Notes under the pieces: generated by a model
Seen by the model: the letters and a program-made list of their open reading frames with translations, nothing else
Database searches by the model: none
What the model was told of the DNA's origin: nothing
Position numbers and translations under genes: made by a program
In this document: positions 1 to 9,442 of the stretch, in pieces
Numbering within the stretch: the first letter of the stretch is position 1
Layout of the letters: each line of letters starts with the position of its first letter
Source of the DNA: Phellopilus nigrolimitatus
Taxonomy: Eukaryota > Basidiomycota > Agaricomycetes > Hymenochaetales > Hymenochaetaceae
Length of the DNA stretch: 30,159 nucleotides
Direction: 5' to 3'
NCBI GenBank assembly: GCA_021029095.1
Contig: JAJOHG010000311.1
Span: 1-30,159, forward strand

Positions 1-268
1 TAGGCAGTCGCATCCGAGACGCAGGAAAGAGAAAACAGCAAAAGGATAGGTAAGTCAGCTCGAGCACGGCGTGAACCAATCAACGCGCGAGCGACACGTA
101 CCTGCGCCCGGTGGCCCAATGAGAATCATCCTGAGCTGCTCCGCCGGTGTCGGCGTAAGAGCGGCTTCCCTTGACCTCGAGAGCCTTGATCTTGTCGTTG
201 AGCTGGTCGACAAGCGACTTGAGGTACTTGAGCTCATCACCGGCAGAGCTCGAGGATGACGAGGCCAT
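1..268 (-). CDS. ADK1: adenylate kinase, 5' part, apparent frameshift
   Basis: Minus-strand first exon of a cytosolic-type adenylate kinase (ATP + AMP to 2 ADP); the rest lies beyond the left edge. The ATG is at 268-266. The first 30 or so residues contain DELKYLKSLVDQLNDKIKAL, the N-terminal helix usual in basidiomycete Adk1. The P-loop LRMILIGPPGAG follows at about 102-140, but in another reading frame. Dropping one G from the GGG at 168-170 joins the two parts as ...LEVKEAALTPTPAEQLRM..., as expected for the family. The exon ends at 102 with donor GTACGT at 101-96. A CTGAC branch motif lies near 52-56 and no AG follows before position 1, so the acceptor is at or past the edge. Identification is firm. 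Whether the shift is real, an assembly error, or avoided by an out-of-frame ATG at 240 is open. Confidence 0.8.
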
Positions 269-2321
269 GTCTATAATCTATTGGCGTGCAGAAACCCTGA
301 AGTAAAAATGAAGTGTGTCCGTGATCTACGGCGGCGAGACGTAGATAAATAGCAGGAAGGCGGAAGACGAGGGAGGACGGAAGAGCGGAACGACGCTGGG
401 GAACGTGCGGGGAAAACCGCATTCGTGAAAACACTTTATTTACGTGACATAGACAGATCACGTGATCAATTGGCAATCACGTTTCGAAATTCCAGCGTGT
501 CCTCCGGCGATGACAAAAGAGGTCATTCAAATGACCCCAATGTACACAAAATTTCGTCCTGTCTCTCCTTTTTTTGACACAGATCAAATTGCGCGCAATT
601 ATCCAATGAATTTCAATTTTTCAATTTTTTCAATTTTTTTTTTCTCGAACCCATTCGAAATTGCACTGACGCGCCATCAGTGGTTCTCGCGCTCTGTCAT
701 TCAACGTCGATACTTGTAAGTACCCATTCACTTTATCTGCATTCACAACAATCGTAAAGAGCTTTATATGCATGCAAGATAGCGTCTCTGCATCTCTTAA
801 AAATCAATCACGTTGTCTTCTTTGCTACATGTAAAGTGAAATATTACCCATGCACCCACTCAAGCTAAAGGCACACTCCGCCGGAGGACTGGAATAATAA
901 AAAAGATTCAGAATTTTTTTTTCTCACGAGCAAGGTCCAATCAGAGCAAAGATGCAGCCAAAATATGTTCATGCCTCCCTAAAGAGAAGGTAGTTCACAT
1001 CCGCCTGCGAGACGTGTCTCGTACTGTCGCTTGGCTGCCGCTCACCGTTCACAAAACGTTTTGTAGAATACACACAGCAGCAAATATATCATATATGCGG
1101 AGGGAAATAAGATAAACCTGATATGAAAAGGCAGCCAAGGAGGCGGATGCGAATTGCCTTCCTCCTTTTCTTGGAAGACCATCTCTTTTTGGCACCATCT
1201 GCACCTGGCTTCTAAAATTATAATCCCCGCAGTACTTCAATTGAATCGTTTCAGTTGAATCATATCACCTGAATATGTACTTGCATAGGCACTGGCAAGC
1301 ACAAATAAAACTCAAAGGGCTGTCAATCCACTTCAGAGTCGTCAAAGCAGCGGTTGTAGCATGCTGACTCACATACCTGTTCAACCATTTAGTGTCTGCA
1401 AAGAAAACATAACGCTCCTTTGAGCAGGCTTCAAGTCCGGCCTTTCTCAATGATATAACTCCTAGCCTCACGCTGAAGTTCTGTAAGCAACATGTACGGC
1501 ATGGACAATGCCGCGAGAACAGGTACCAGCGAAATGCATTTCTAATAATTCCGAGACAGTTGCAGGAACAGAATACCAGGTAAACGACGAGTATGCCCCG
1601 CAAGGGGAATATAGAGGAGCACAGAAGACAAGCGATGGAAAGCGACCCAAAGTGAAAGAGCACGGGAAAGAGCGGGCAGGAGACTAAACCGCACGACTTA
1701 GCAATGACCGCCAGGCTCATGACTGAGGGGATGCGCACAGATGCAGAAATCTAAGCAAATCGGGGAATGACATTTCACAAGTGAGCAGACTTGCAAGAGG
1801 CGAGAAATTACAGCACAGCAGAGGAAAGACAGAAGAAATTTACGCGAGACGCGGCGGATCGGAAGTTTTTTTTTTTTTCACGTCCTGAGGTACGAAGCAG
1901 TCCCGACGTCCGACGAAAGGTTTGAGTTCCATCGGGAAGGTAGGCACACACCTCACAACACGCGCACTTAAGCTTGCGATGGTGTTAACTCGAATACGCG
2001 AGGCGCGACTGATCGGAAATCACAACTAAATTGAAACTGTGATACCGACAGCGCGCTGAATGGAAGCTCGCGCTTCGGATAGGCGACGTCTAAATTCTGA
2101 AGGCAAAGCGCGGAGGAAGTGAGAAATGCTCTTCTTTAATCCAACAGGTGTACACAAGGATTTCTTTCCTCTTTGATCCGTTGGTGACTGTGCTGAAGCC
2201 GTGTTCCTCTCTAGGCTAGCCACGGAGCGGCTAAGAGCTAGTCTTAGGTCGGGACGCGTGGTTCGTACAAGCTCGTGCATTTTTTGGTTGAAAGAACCAT
2301 AGAGTACAGCATGTAGATAAC
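269..2321. other. intergenic region without supported gene
   Basis: About 2 kb between the divergent start of adenylate kinase and the 3' end of EMC4. It holds the adenylate kinase promoter, A/T homopolymer runs (for example T-rich 616-644 and a T run near 1866-1879) and short open frames without recognisable domains. The longest is 157 codons on the minus strand (1265-1738), Cys/Leu-rich and not supported by splice structure or family resemblance. The stretch next to EMC4 (about 2026-2321) is probably its 3' UTR. Confidence 0.5.
456..467. promoter_or_regulatory. 12-bp palindrome GATCACGTGATC with E-box core
   Basis: A perfect 12-bp palindrome centred on CACGTG, about 190 bp upstream of the adenylate kinase ATG, with near-copies beside it (TACGTGAC at 441-448, ATCACGTTTC at 477-486). 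CACGTG is the usual target of bHLH factors such as Cbf1/Pho4. Binding here is inferred only. Confidence 0.3.
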
Positions 2322-3091
2322 TCATTGCAAAAGTATCTCCGGCGGCTATTGCAGACATATCAGCGACATAGAACTCCTACGAGAAACTAACATCAGTGCT
2401 TACCGGGCCTCTAGTCTCAAACGCCAGCCAGTCGCCTGTCCCTGTCGGCAGCAACCCCATCGAGCGGCACTTCCAGAGCCCCAGCGCGAGCGTCAACACG
2501 TTGCACAGCAAGTAGACGAGCTTCTGCAGGGGAAGCGTCGACAGCGCGTTCGCGTCCGATTTTGTAGGCGCGAACGGCGCAAAGGCTGGTGCGGGACAGC
2601 CGTCAGGCTGTGTTTTCACAACGGATCGAAATGGAGATGGAAAGAAAGAAAGATGACGCACTGCTGTTTATGCCCGCGAGATTCTTGAACGGCGAGAAGA
2701 GCAGCATGAAGACGATGCCCATGCTGAATATCTGCACGCCGCCGCCGGACATGTACAGCATGAACGCCTGCATGGGGAGCTGCTTGGCGGGCGCGATCGC
2801 CAGGTCCCATGCACGCTTTTCCTTCAACGCGGTGTACGAGGACTCAGCAGCTGCGGGCGACTTGGCTGGTGTCCGCGAGGACGTCTGAGATTTTCAGAGA
2901 TGAAGTCAGCGAAGTGTATACGGTCGGATGCCCGACGACTCACGCTCGACGTCGATGCGAAACCTGGCGGTGGAGGGAGATTTCGCCATCTGCAATGCCA
3001 GAGCTGTCATGTAAATTCGTATCAAGTCGTGATGGAAAGCCGCGCACTTTGAAGGACTGTCCAGAGACGTATAATCCAGCTTTGTCGTCAT
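2322..3091 (-). CDS. EMC4: ER membrane protein complex subunit 4 (EMC4)
   Basis: EMC4 is a subunit of the ER membrane complex, which inserts tail-anchored and multipass proteins. Five exons read on the minus strand: 3091-3048, 2989-2944, 2884-2662, 2585-2404 and 2345-2322. Together they give 172 aa with all phases consistent. Family marks are LPPPPGFAS (about 18-26), [20 protein letters not shown], membrane segments around [20 protein letters not shown] and [16 protein letters not shown], and the signature [19 protein letters not shown] near the C terminus. The length matches the usual 170-190 aa. The last exon has only 24 nt (PPEILLQ then stop); reading past its donor instead gives an atypical tail. 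The start at 3091 (MTTKLDY) fits the family. An in-frame ATG at 3190 would add a Thr-rich stretch encoded by a trinucleotide repeat and is less likely. Divergent from the ABCG gene. Confidence 0.9.
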
Positions 3092-3371
3092 CACGGTTGC
3101 CGTCGTTGTGACCGTCGTCGTCGTCGTCGTCGTCGCTATCGTGGTCGGGACTGTGTCGCGTGCACGTGCCGGTGTTGACGCGCCCATCACACGCTGTCAC
3201 TCCAGATATATCATATAGTACATGTACATGTTTGTCAAGACTCAATTGGCTTGTCAAGGTCGTACAACATCTCCTCCCGGTCATTAATTCATTTCATTTC
3301 ATTTCTTCTTTCCTTCTACTTTATCTACCCTCATGCTGTTGTTGCGCACCTTCAACGCTTAGCAACGCGCC
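3092..3371. promoter_or_regulatory. shared divergent promoter of EMC4 and ABCG gene
   Basis: 280 bp separate the two divergent start codons. The interval contains seven GTC units at 3114-3134, an AT-rich patch with ATATATCATATAG and TACATGTACATG around 3203-3229, and a pyrimidine-rich tract (about 3285-3335) leading to the ABCG start. It probably serves both genes; no transcription start can be fixed from sequence alone. Confidence 0.5.
3114..3134. repeat. (GTC)7 microsatellite
   Basis: Seven perfect GTC units in the EMC4/ABCG intergenic region. On the minus strand they read as ACG (Thr) codons in frame with EMC4 if an upstream ATG at 3190 were used. Confidence 0.85.
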
Positions 3372-6300
3372 ATGTTTCCCCCGACACTGTGTCTACTGGG
3401 TTTTGTCTGGGTGGTCTTAGCTCAAGAATTGTGCGAAAACTACGGAACGCAAAACGGCTCATCCTGCAGCTGCCCGCCAGGCTTTGGGGGCTCGACCTGC
3501 TCAGAACCAGGATGCGGCGGCGATATCTTCCAAGGTCCAAATAGGGGCCTAGTGTTTGGGAACTCGACGTCTTCTGCAAACTTGAGTGCGTCGAGCTGCT
3601 CGTGTGAATCGGGATGGGGAGGTTTTGGCTGCAACGTCTGCCAGAGCGCGTCGGCATGTCAGACGGCCTTCACAAATGCGAATGGTAGCTCCTCGAGTGG
3701 GTCGAACAGCCTTACATCGGGACTCTCAGGACAGAATAGCACCTTGGTGTGCAACACCGAACCGAAAGTGCTAGCAGCCGGACAGATGAGCTGCAGCGTT
3801 ATTGTGAGTCCCAAATTCATGTTGCGTCATGTTGCGTTACAAAAAGACTCGAACATCCTTGTGCCACTCCTCAACTGCCTGGACGTGGAATGACTAGGCT
3901 TGCTACAATATAATGTATTCGTCAAACCTGTATACAGAAGAATGGACTTGTCAAATGTTGCTTTGTTAGGACTCCGGAATCGCAACTATCCTGAATGAGT
4001 TATCCGTTACTAACCCATATTCAGAATCCGACTCTGCAAGATCTCTTCCCTGGCAACACCAATCTGAATATTCTGAGGACGCTCCAGCCCGGACTCACTC
4101 CGCTACCTAACGTAACGGGCTTCGGTGATGCAGGATCCGTGTACGCACAGCTATGGTACGACGGCGTCGAGCAATTCTACTGCGCGGCGGACTCTTGCGC
4201 CCAGAACGTCGGTAGTGACAATAACACCGACTGGCAATGTCAGAATCTCAAATGCACGTGCAGGGAGAACACGACATTCTGCGGAGGCGGGGTACGAGCT
4301 TTCCTTCTATTTCAGTCTTGTGTTCTAGCTAACTTGGGGCATATTCAGATAACGAGTCTCACGAACACTATCGACGGCCTCAGCGGTGCTTTGTCAATCT
4401 CATGCGCAGAGCCTTCTGATGGTTCGAGCACCACCTGCGGTTTCCAGCAATCTGTATTAAACTCGCTCTTCGGCTCGAACGGACTATCACTCTCCGATTG
4501 CACGTTTGGCGAATGCGTCGCGCAGAGCGTCATAGACACGGCTTCCCCAGGCAGTAGCTCATCCGCGGTGGACGCACATAAAAGTCTGAGTGGCGGCGTC
4601 ATCGCCGGCCTCGCCGTCGTCGGCGCGCTCATCCTACTCGCGCTCATGTTTCTTGCTTATGGCTTCTCGATGCAGAGGCGCGCGAAAAAGGGCTGGCCGC
4701 GCGATGTTCTCAGTCAAGGAGGGGTTACATTATCCTGGCGCGACGTCTCGTACGTCGTCCCCGGTGCGAGTGGCAATCGCCTTTTCCGGCGCAAAACAAA
4801 GAACGAGAGCGGGTTCACAGACGAGAAGGTCATCCTGGACAACGTGAGCGGGCGCGTCGAGCCAGGCCATATGATGGCCATCCTCGGGCCTTCAGGCGCA
4901 GGCAAAACAACGCTCGTCGAAATCCTCGCAGGAAAGCAGAAAGCAGGTTACGTTTCCGGACACGTCTCCCGCACGTCCGTTTCGGGAGATGACGCGGGCT
5001 TCCCGCGCATCGCGTTCGTGCCACAGCAAGACGTCCTCCCGGCGATGCTCACCGTGCGCGAGGCGCTCACGTTCGCCGCAGAGTTACGTCTCCCGGAGTG
5101 CGTGCCTGCGCGCGAGAAGTGCGCGCGCGTCGACGCGGTCCTCGCGCAGCTCGGGCTTGACCGCGTCGCGGACGCGCGCATCGGCTCCGGCGCGCGCCGC
5201 GGCGTGTCCGGCGGCGAGATGCGGCGCGTGAGCATCGGGCTCGAGCTCGTCGGCCGCCCGGACGCGCTCGTCCTCGACGAGCCGACGAGCGGGCTCGACT
5301 CGGTGAGCGCCGCGCGCGTCGCGGAGGTGCTGCGCGCGGTCGCGCATGACCCGGAGCACCCGATAGCGGTCATCGCGTCTATCCACCAGCCGAGGTGGGT
5401 TGCAAACGGCTTTTATTCTATCTATTGTTGGCTGACTGAAATACTCCAGCTCGAAGCTGTACCACACGTTCGACCGCGTCATGGTCCTCTCGCATGGACG
5501 TGCACTGTACAGTGGGCCAGGCGGACTCGCTCCAGCGGAGCACTTCACCACGCATGGTGTCGGCGCGCCGCCGGAGGGGTACAATATCGCTGAGCACTTG
5601 CTTGACATCGCATCCGACCCACAGCCTGCTCTTTTCTCCGCGGAGCATACCACTCCGGAAAGCACCAGCGAGCCGTTTATCGCGACGGTGGACTCAAAGA
5701 AGAGTGAGGACGCGAATGGAGCGGGACTTAGTGGGACAGCTGAGCTCGAAAAGGGGAGCGTAGGCGGCGGGGGTAGAAGTAGCCGCCAGATCGGAACGCA
5801 GTACGCAGTGACATTCTTGACGCAATTCGAGGTCCTGTCTGGCCGGGAATGGAAAATATTGCGAAGGTGAGTCTGTGCTCTCATGCTTCAAGCGAGTGCC
5901 CATTCTGTTATGGCAGGGACAAGACATTGTGCATCACCCACGTCGGCGTGGCCAGCGTGCTTGGCGTCTTCGTTGGCGGGCTGTACTTCAACACGAATCT
6001 CACGATAGCTGGTTTCCAGTCGCGCGTCGGCTGCTTGTTCTTCTTGGTGCCATTCCTACTTTCTGCACATCTCATAGTCTGCTAATCTGTCGAAACAGGG
6101 CGCACTCATCGCGTTTTCCTCGCTTAGCGCACTTTATAATGTGGTCGAAACACGGCCTCTTTTTCTTCGGGAGAGGTCAAATATGTATTATAGGTGAGCT
6201 CTGAAGTTCCTATGGTATATGCCATTATGAATGTCTTCTAGTCCTACCGCCTGGCTGCTGTCCCGTCTCGTCTTCGATGTTGTACCGCTTCGACTTATCC

Positions 6301-6946
6301 CCACCATCATTGTGTCATCTATGTGAGTGTATTCCACAAACTACCTGGCTTCCACTGATCTATAGCAGAACATACTGGATGGCGGGCCTCGCGGACGATC
6401 CTGCCCATTTCTTCAAGTTCCTGTTCATCCTTGTCCTGTACTCCCTAGCCATGACTCTCTTCGTACGCCACACCGTCCTTTTCTTCGTAAGACTCCGCTT
6501 ACTCCACGCAGAACTTCCTGCTTGCATGCTTCTTCGAAAACGGCGGCGTCGCGATCCTGCTGAGCGCGCTCTCCGCGCTGTACCAGATGACATTCGCGGG
6601 CTTCTTCGTGCACCTGAACTCCATCCCGCCGGTGCTCCGCTGGCTGCAGTGGCTCTGCCCTCTCAAGTATTCCCTCGAGGCGCTCTCCGTGAACGAGGTC
6701 GGCTCGGGGCTCATGATCCAGGACACGTTGCAGGGCGTGCCCGTCGACGTCTCCGCGAGCCTCATCATGCAGCTTGTGCGTGCGCGCCGCTCTTTCACTT
6801 TCGTTCCATTACTGATGGCTACGCAGCTCTTTGGGTTCGGCGTAAACAACTATTATAGGGACGTGCTTGTTCTCTTTGCGTTCATCGCTGGGTTTGGCGT
6901 CAGCGTTATCGGCGTCGTGTGGTTTAAAGTGCGTGAAAGGCGGTAG
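3372..6946 (+). CDS. ABCG half-transporter, yeast Adp1-type
   Basis: Membrane ABC transporter of the ABCG half-size, ADP1-like type; substrate unknown. Ten exons: 3372-3803, 4025-4291, 4349-5394, 5450-5866, 5917-6046, 6099-6193, 6242-6322, 6369-6462, 6512-6775 and 6827-6946 (981 aa; yeast Adp1 is about 1050). Order: signal peptide (LCLLGFVWVVLAQ); Cys-rich EGF-like and N-glycosylation-rich ectodomain (about 20-300); membrane segment GVIAGLAVVGALILLALMF; ATPase domain with Walker A GPSGAGKTT (about 412), signature VSGGEMRR (about 519) and Walker B ALVLDEPTSGLDS (about 540); then an ABC2-type membrane domain with NVVETRPLFLRERSNMYY, FAGFFVHLNSIPPVLRWLQW and CPLKYSLEAL. Intron 1 is 221 bp; the others are about 46-57 bp. 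Introns 4292-4348 and 6776-6826 are in frame and stop-free, so retention would keep the frame. The exon 8 acceptor is TAGCAG, so one Arg may be included or skipped. Confidence 0.93.
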
Positions 6947-7343
6947 AGGAGCCTTTTAGTTTTCTTCTCTTTTCTTGGTATCGGACTGTCCCCCGTGTTT
7001 CTGTATATCTTGTACGTCTGTAAAGCAGTCCACCATAAGACGCGTATGTGTCACAAGCACGTGCTTGTCACGACCCGTTTCCCCCAATGTTGACGATTTC
7101 TCTCAGTGTAGTAGTACTAGCACTCGATCATATGCCGTTTCGTCATACCATGCGAACAACATTTTTATCACCTGCTATTCTCTCCGAAAGATCGAAGCAC
7201 CAAAACGGGTATGAAATATCGTTATCATGTGAGTGCGACGTCTCATGCTCGTCCTTTTCGAGTGACAGTTCTCACACCAATGAATGATGCTGAGAGCTAC
7301 ATAAACCCACCCAGAATCCTTCCTCCGTTTTTCTTATACCACG
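6947..7343. other. intergenic, ABCG 3' end to cyclase 5' end
   Basis: 397 bp between two genes on the same strand. It should hold the ABCG 3' UTR and the promoter of the disrupted cyclase gene. No conserved coding segment or repeat is visible, and no convincing TATA box. Confidence 0.4.
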
Positions 7344-7453
7344 ATGCCCACATCTCGCATAGCCGCCATCGCCTCGCACCTCGCGGACGCTAAGAGCTTT
7401 GAGTCGTCGAAGAATAAGAAATGGGATAACTTGAACCTTCCGAGCTTCGACAG

Positions 7454-7458
7454 GCTTC
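7454..7458. repeat. candidate target-site duplication GCTTC, left copy
   Basis: GCTTC directly precedes the foreign DNA. The same five bases occur once where the cyclase reading frame resumes. Joining across one copy restores CAGGCTTCCTAAATTT (RLPKF), as the family expects. Confidence 0.5.
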
Positions 7459-7517
7459 TCTGACGCGGGACACGGTGGCGCTCCGCCAACCGCTTACCTC
7501 AGCGCACCGCCCCCGTG

Positions 7518-7550
7518 TCCCGGACCCTGACGGGACACCAGGGTCCGGGA
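7518..7550. repeat. hairpin: 12-bp perfect inverted repeat, 9-nt loop
   Basis: Left arm TCCCGGACCCTG (7518-7529), right arm CAGGGTCCGGGA (7539-7550), loop ACGGGACAC. It lies near the left end of the insertion and shares the GGACCCTG/CAGGGTCC and GGGACAC words with the hairpins at 8945-9074. Confidence 0.9.
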
Positions 7551-7683
7551 CTCACGTGATTTCGGCGGCCTCCGAGGCTTGCACACCCCCTTGACACCAC
7601 CGACCTTCCTTTTTAAGGCAAAATCGCCGTCTTCGTGTACATACAAAAACATACAGAAAAGCATACAGAAATAAAACTACCAC

Positions 7684-8340
7684 TTATCCATGCAAAACAA
7701 CGCAAGCAGAGCGTGCTGTGGCACCTGCTTCTGCGCACGCTGTTGGCTCTTCTGACTCTGGCTGCGCTGACGATGCGCGGGGACAGGGCAGGCCGTGGTA
7801 CGGATACCCACCCACACCCTTGCGAGAAGCGTGCTGAACGGCACCTTGCTTGAACCCGAACTGGGGCTCGGGGGCGTCGACAAAGAGGTGCTTGAAGAAT
7901 TTGAAGACGCGCTGTTGAAGTAATGCGGGCGCAGCCCACTCGCGAGGCCGAGAGGTTCGCGTTCGCGTTTGCGTGAGGGCTGCTCGCAGGCGACGTATTC
8001 GCGCTGTTTCGCGCTGTTTTTGTTCGGAGCAGGCGCATGTGCGCGCTGCTGCTGGGCCTGCATGGCAATGCGGTTCCAGAGTTGCATGCGATACGCATCG
8101 AGCGTCTTCAGTGTAAACGGGTTCGTGTCCGAGAAGCTGTCGAACCCGCCGGCGGCTCCGTTGAGCTGCGACAGGACCTGACCATGAGTAGGTTGTTTTG
8201 ATGTTGCTGCTGCTGCTGGGCGCTTCCAGAACCGAAAACCTTGCTCGCTGCGACAGCAAGTGGGCCGGAATTTGGTTGAGCGCGGGGTTCATGTTCTCGT
8301 TCGGGAGTGTGCGTGAGCACCGAACGTCGTCTCCAGGATG
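7684..8340 (-). pseudogene. decayed Gln/Ser-rich coding fragment inside insertion
   Basis: Read on the minus strand, this stretch contains protein-like runs broken by frame changes. In order they are: NENMNPALNQIPAHLLSQ, VFGSGSAQQQQQHQNNLLM, then LNGAAGGFDSFSDTNPF running on into TLKTLDAYRMQLWNRIAMQ, then LRPHYFNSASSNSSSTSL followed by STPPSPSSGSS. At least three frame changes separate them; one fits a single-base loss after NNLLM (near 8190). Poly-Gln plus Ser/Pro-rich composition is what one sees in disordered parts of fungal regulators, but I do not recognise the parent gene. It lies wholly inside the inserted DNA, so it is probably a captured or passively duplicated gene piece. Confidence 0.5.
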
Positions 8341-8358
8341 AGCGTGGTGTGTGCACGG

Positions 8359-8758
8359 GTGTGACACCGAAGCCCGCGGCGCCCACCTGGCTGCCCCAGA
8401 ACGCGCCTGAGCCACCACCGATGGTTGCGAGCCACGGCGACGTCGGGAGGTCTTGTGCGTGTTCGGCTTGATCACGGATCTTGAAGGCCCCGGGGAGGCG
8501 AAGGAGAAGAGCGGAGAGAGTGGGATGAGCGGCGCAGGCGGCGACAGCATTGACGGCGTGCATGAGTGTGACACCAAAGCGCGCCGCGCCCGTCTGGCCG
8601 CCCCAGAATGCGCCTGAGCTGCCACCGATGGCCGCGAGCCGCAGCGACGTCGGGAGGTCCTTGTGCGTGTTCGGCTTGATCACGGAGCTCGGAGTTTGAA
8701 GGACCGGGGGAGACAAAGGAAGAGAGCAGAGAGAGCACACTGAGCGGACAGCGCAGGT
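8359..8758. repeat. tandem duplication of about 190 bp
   Basis: Two direct copies, 8359 to about 8545 and 8566 to about 8758. The best-matching core is 8359-8477 versus 8566-8685. Both begin GTGTGACACC and the cores end CGTGTTCGGCTTGATCACGG. Antisense they encode similar peptides, DLPTSPWLATIGGGSGAFWG and DLPTSLRLAAIGGSSGAFWG. The left copy carries a 1-bp loss (GTCTTG against GTCCTTG), so the copies have diverged and changed frame. Confidence 0.75.
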
Positions 8759-8894
8759 GGCCTAATGACCTGTGGTCAATTGCGAACTGAAAGGCGGGCG
8801 AGTGCGAGGTGCTTAGGAGAGTGACGGCGAGAAAAAACCATATCAGCTTCACATCAAAGTCTAAGGGTGGGGAATACTCACCAGATACGGACGC

Positions 8895-8920
8895 GAGCGC
8901 TTGAGAACGCTCAAGCGCTC
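8895..8920. repeat. hairpin: 11-bp perfect inverted repeat, AACG loop
   Basis: GAGCGCTTGAG (8895-8905), loop AACG, then CTCAAGCGCTC (8910-8920). It is a compact, stable stem within the insertion, 24 bp before the tandem hairpins. Confidence 0.9.
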
Positions 8921-8944
8921 ACTGAAGGAGGCAGACGCTGGGGG

Positions 8945-9000
8945 GGACCCTGTGTCCCGCGTCGAAAAAATATCGAGAATCGACGCGGGACACAGGGTCC
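8945..9000. repeat. hairpin A: 20-bp perfect inverted repeat
   Basis: Left arm GGACCCTGTGTCCCGCGTCG (8945-8964) is the exact reverse complement of 8981-9000, around a 16-nt A-rich loop. It is the first of two near-identical hairpins in tandem. Confidence 0.95.
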
Positions 9001-9019
9001 GCAGGGTTTCTCACTGGGA

Positions 9020-9074
9020 GACCCTGTGTCCCGCGTCGATTCAAAGGTACATATTCGATGCGGGACACAGGGTC
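9020..9074. repeat. hairpin B: 20-bp inverted repeat, 19/20
   Basis: Left arm GACCCTGTGTCCCGCGTCGA (9020-9039) pairs with 9055-9074, with one mismatch at 9059. It is the same stem sequence as the hairpin 20 bp to its left but has a different 15-nt loop. The stems therefore seem constrained or recently copied while the loops are not. Confidence 0.95.
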
Positions 9075-9414
9075 TTTTGTCGGCATGCGCGGCAGAGCAG
9101 GGGAAGAGCGGCGGAGAACTCACCGTGTTGCCAGCGAAGCGGTCTGCCTCGTGTATGATAGCCGGGAGCGGCCCTGCGGGGCTAACAGGGCTTGCACATA
9201 TAACCAAGTGTACCCGGGACCTCTTAGGCCCGTGCTGTTGAGGGGGCCAGTGGATTCGGGGCCGACATTCGTGTCGCGCGCGCAAGGACGGAAGCAAAAA
9301 AAAAATGTCGACGAGACGTTTGGTAGATATGATTTGTAAGCCGCCGCGGTGTCGCGAGGGCACGCGTACCCGGCACACGCTGCCGCGACCGGACATTGCC
9401 GGCGTTTTCATCAG

Positions 9415-9442
9415 GCTTATGTACGGCTTATGCACGCTTATG
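9415..9442. repeat. three GCTTATG words at 10-11 bp spacing
   Basis: GCTTATG at 9415-9421, 9426-9432 and 9436-9442, close to the right end of the insertion. Short helically phased repeats near element ends can be transposase-binding sites; that role is inferred only. Confidence 0.4.

Noticed and set aside
1265..1738. 157-codon minus-strand open frame
   Set aside because: Cys/Leu/Ile-rich random-looking translation, no domain, no promoter or splice context.
2341..2403. EMC4 ending at the in-frame TAG after [11 protein letters not shown]
   Set aside because: A GTAAGC donor, GCTGAT branch and ATAG acceptor give a normal 58-bp intron and the family-like tail PPEILLQ.
5084..5884. 266-codon open frame antisense to the ABCG transporter
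   Set aside because: Low-complexity Arg/Ala-rich shadow of the ATPase exon; it spans the sense-strand introns at 5395-5449 and 5867-5916 without independent support.
7684..8625. 313-codon open frame as an intact gene in the insertion
   Set aside because: The protein-like motifs jump between frames, so this single frame strings together noise. Reported as a decayed fragment instead.
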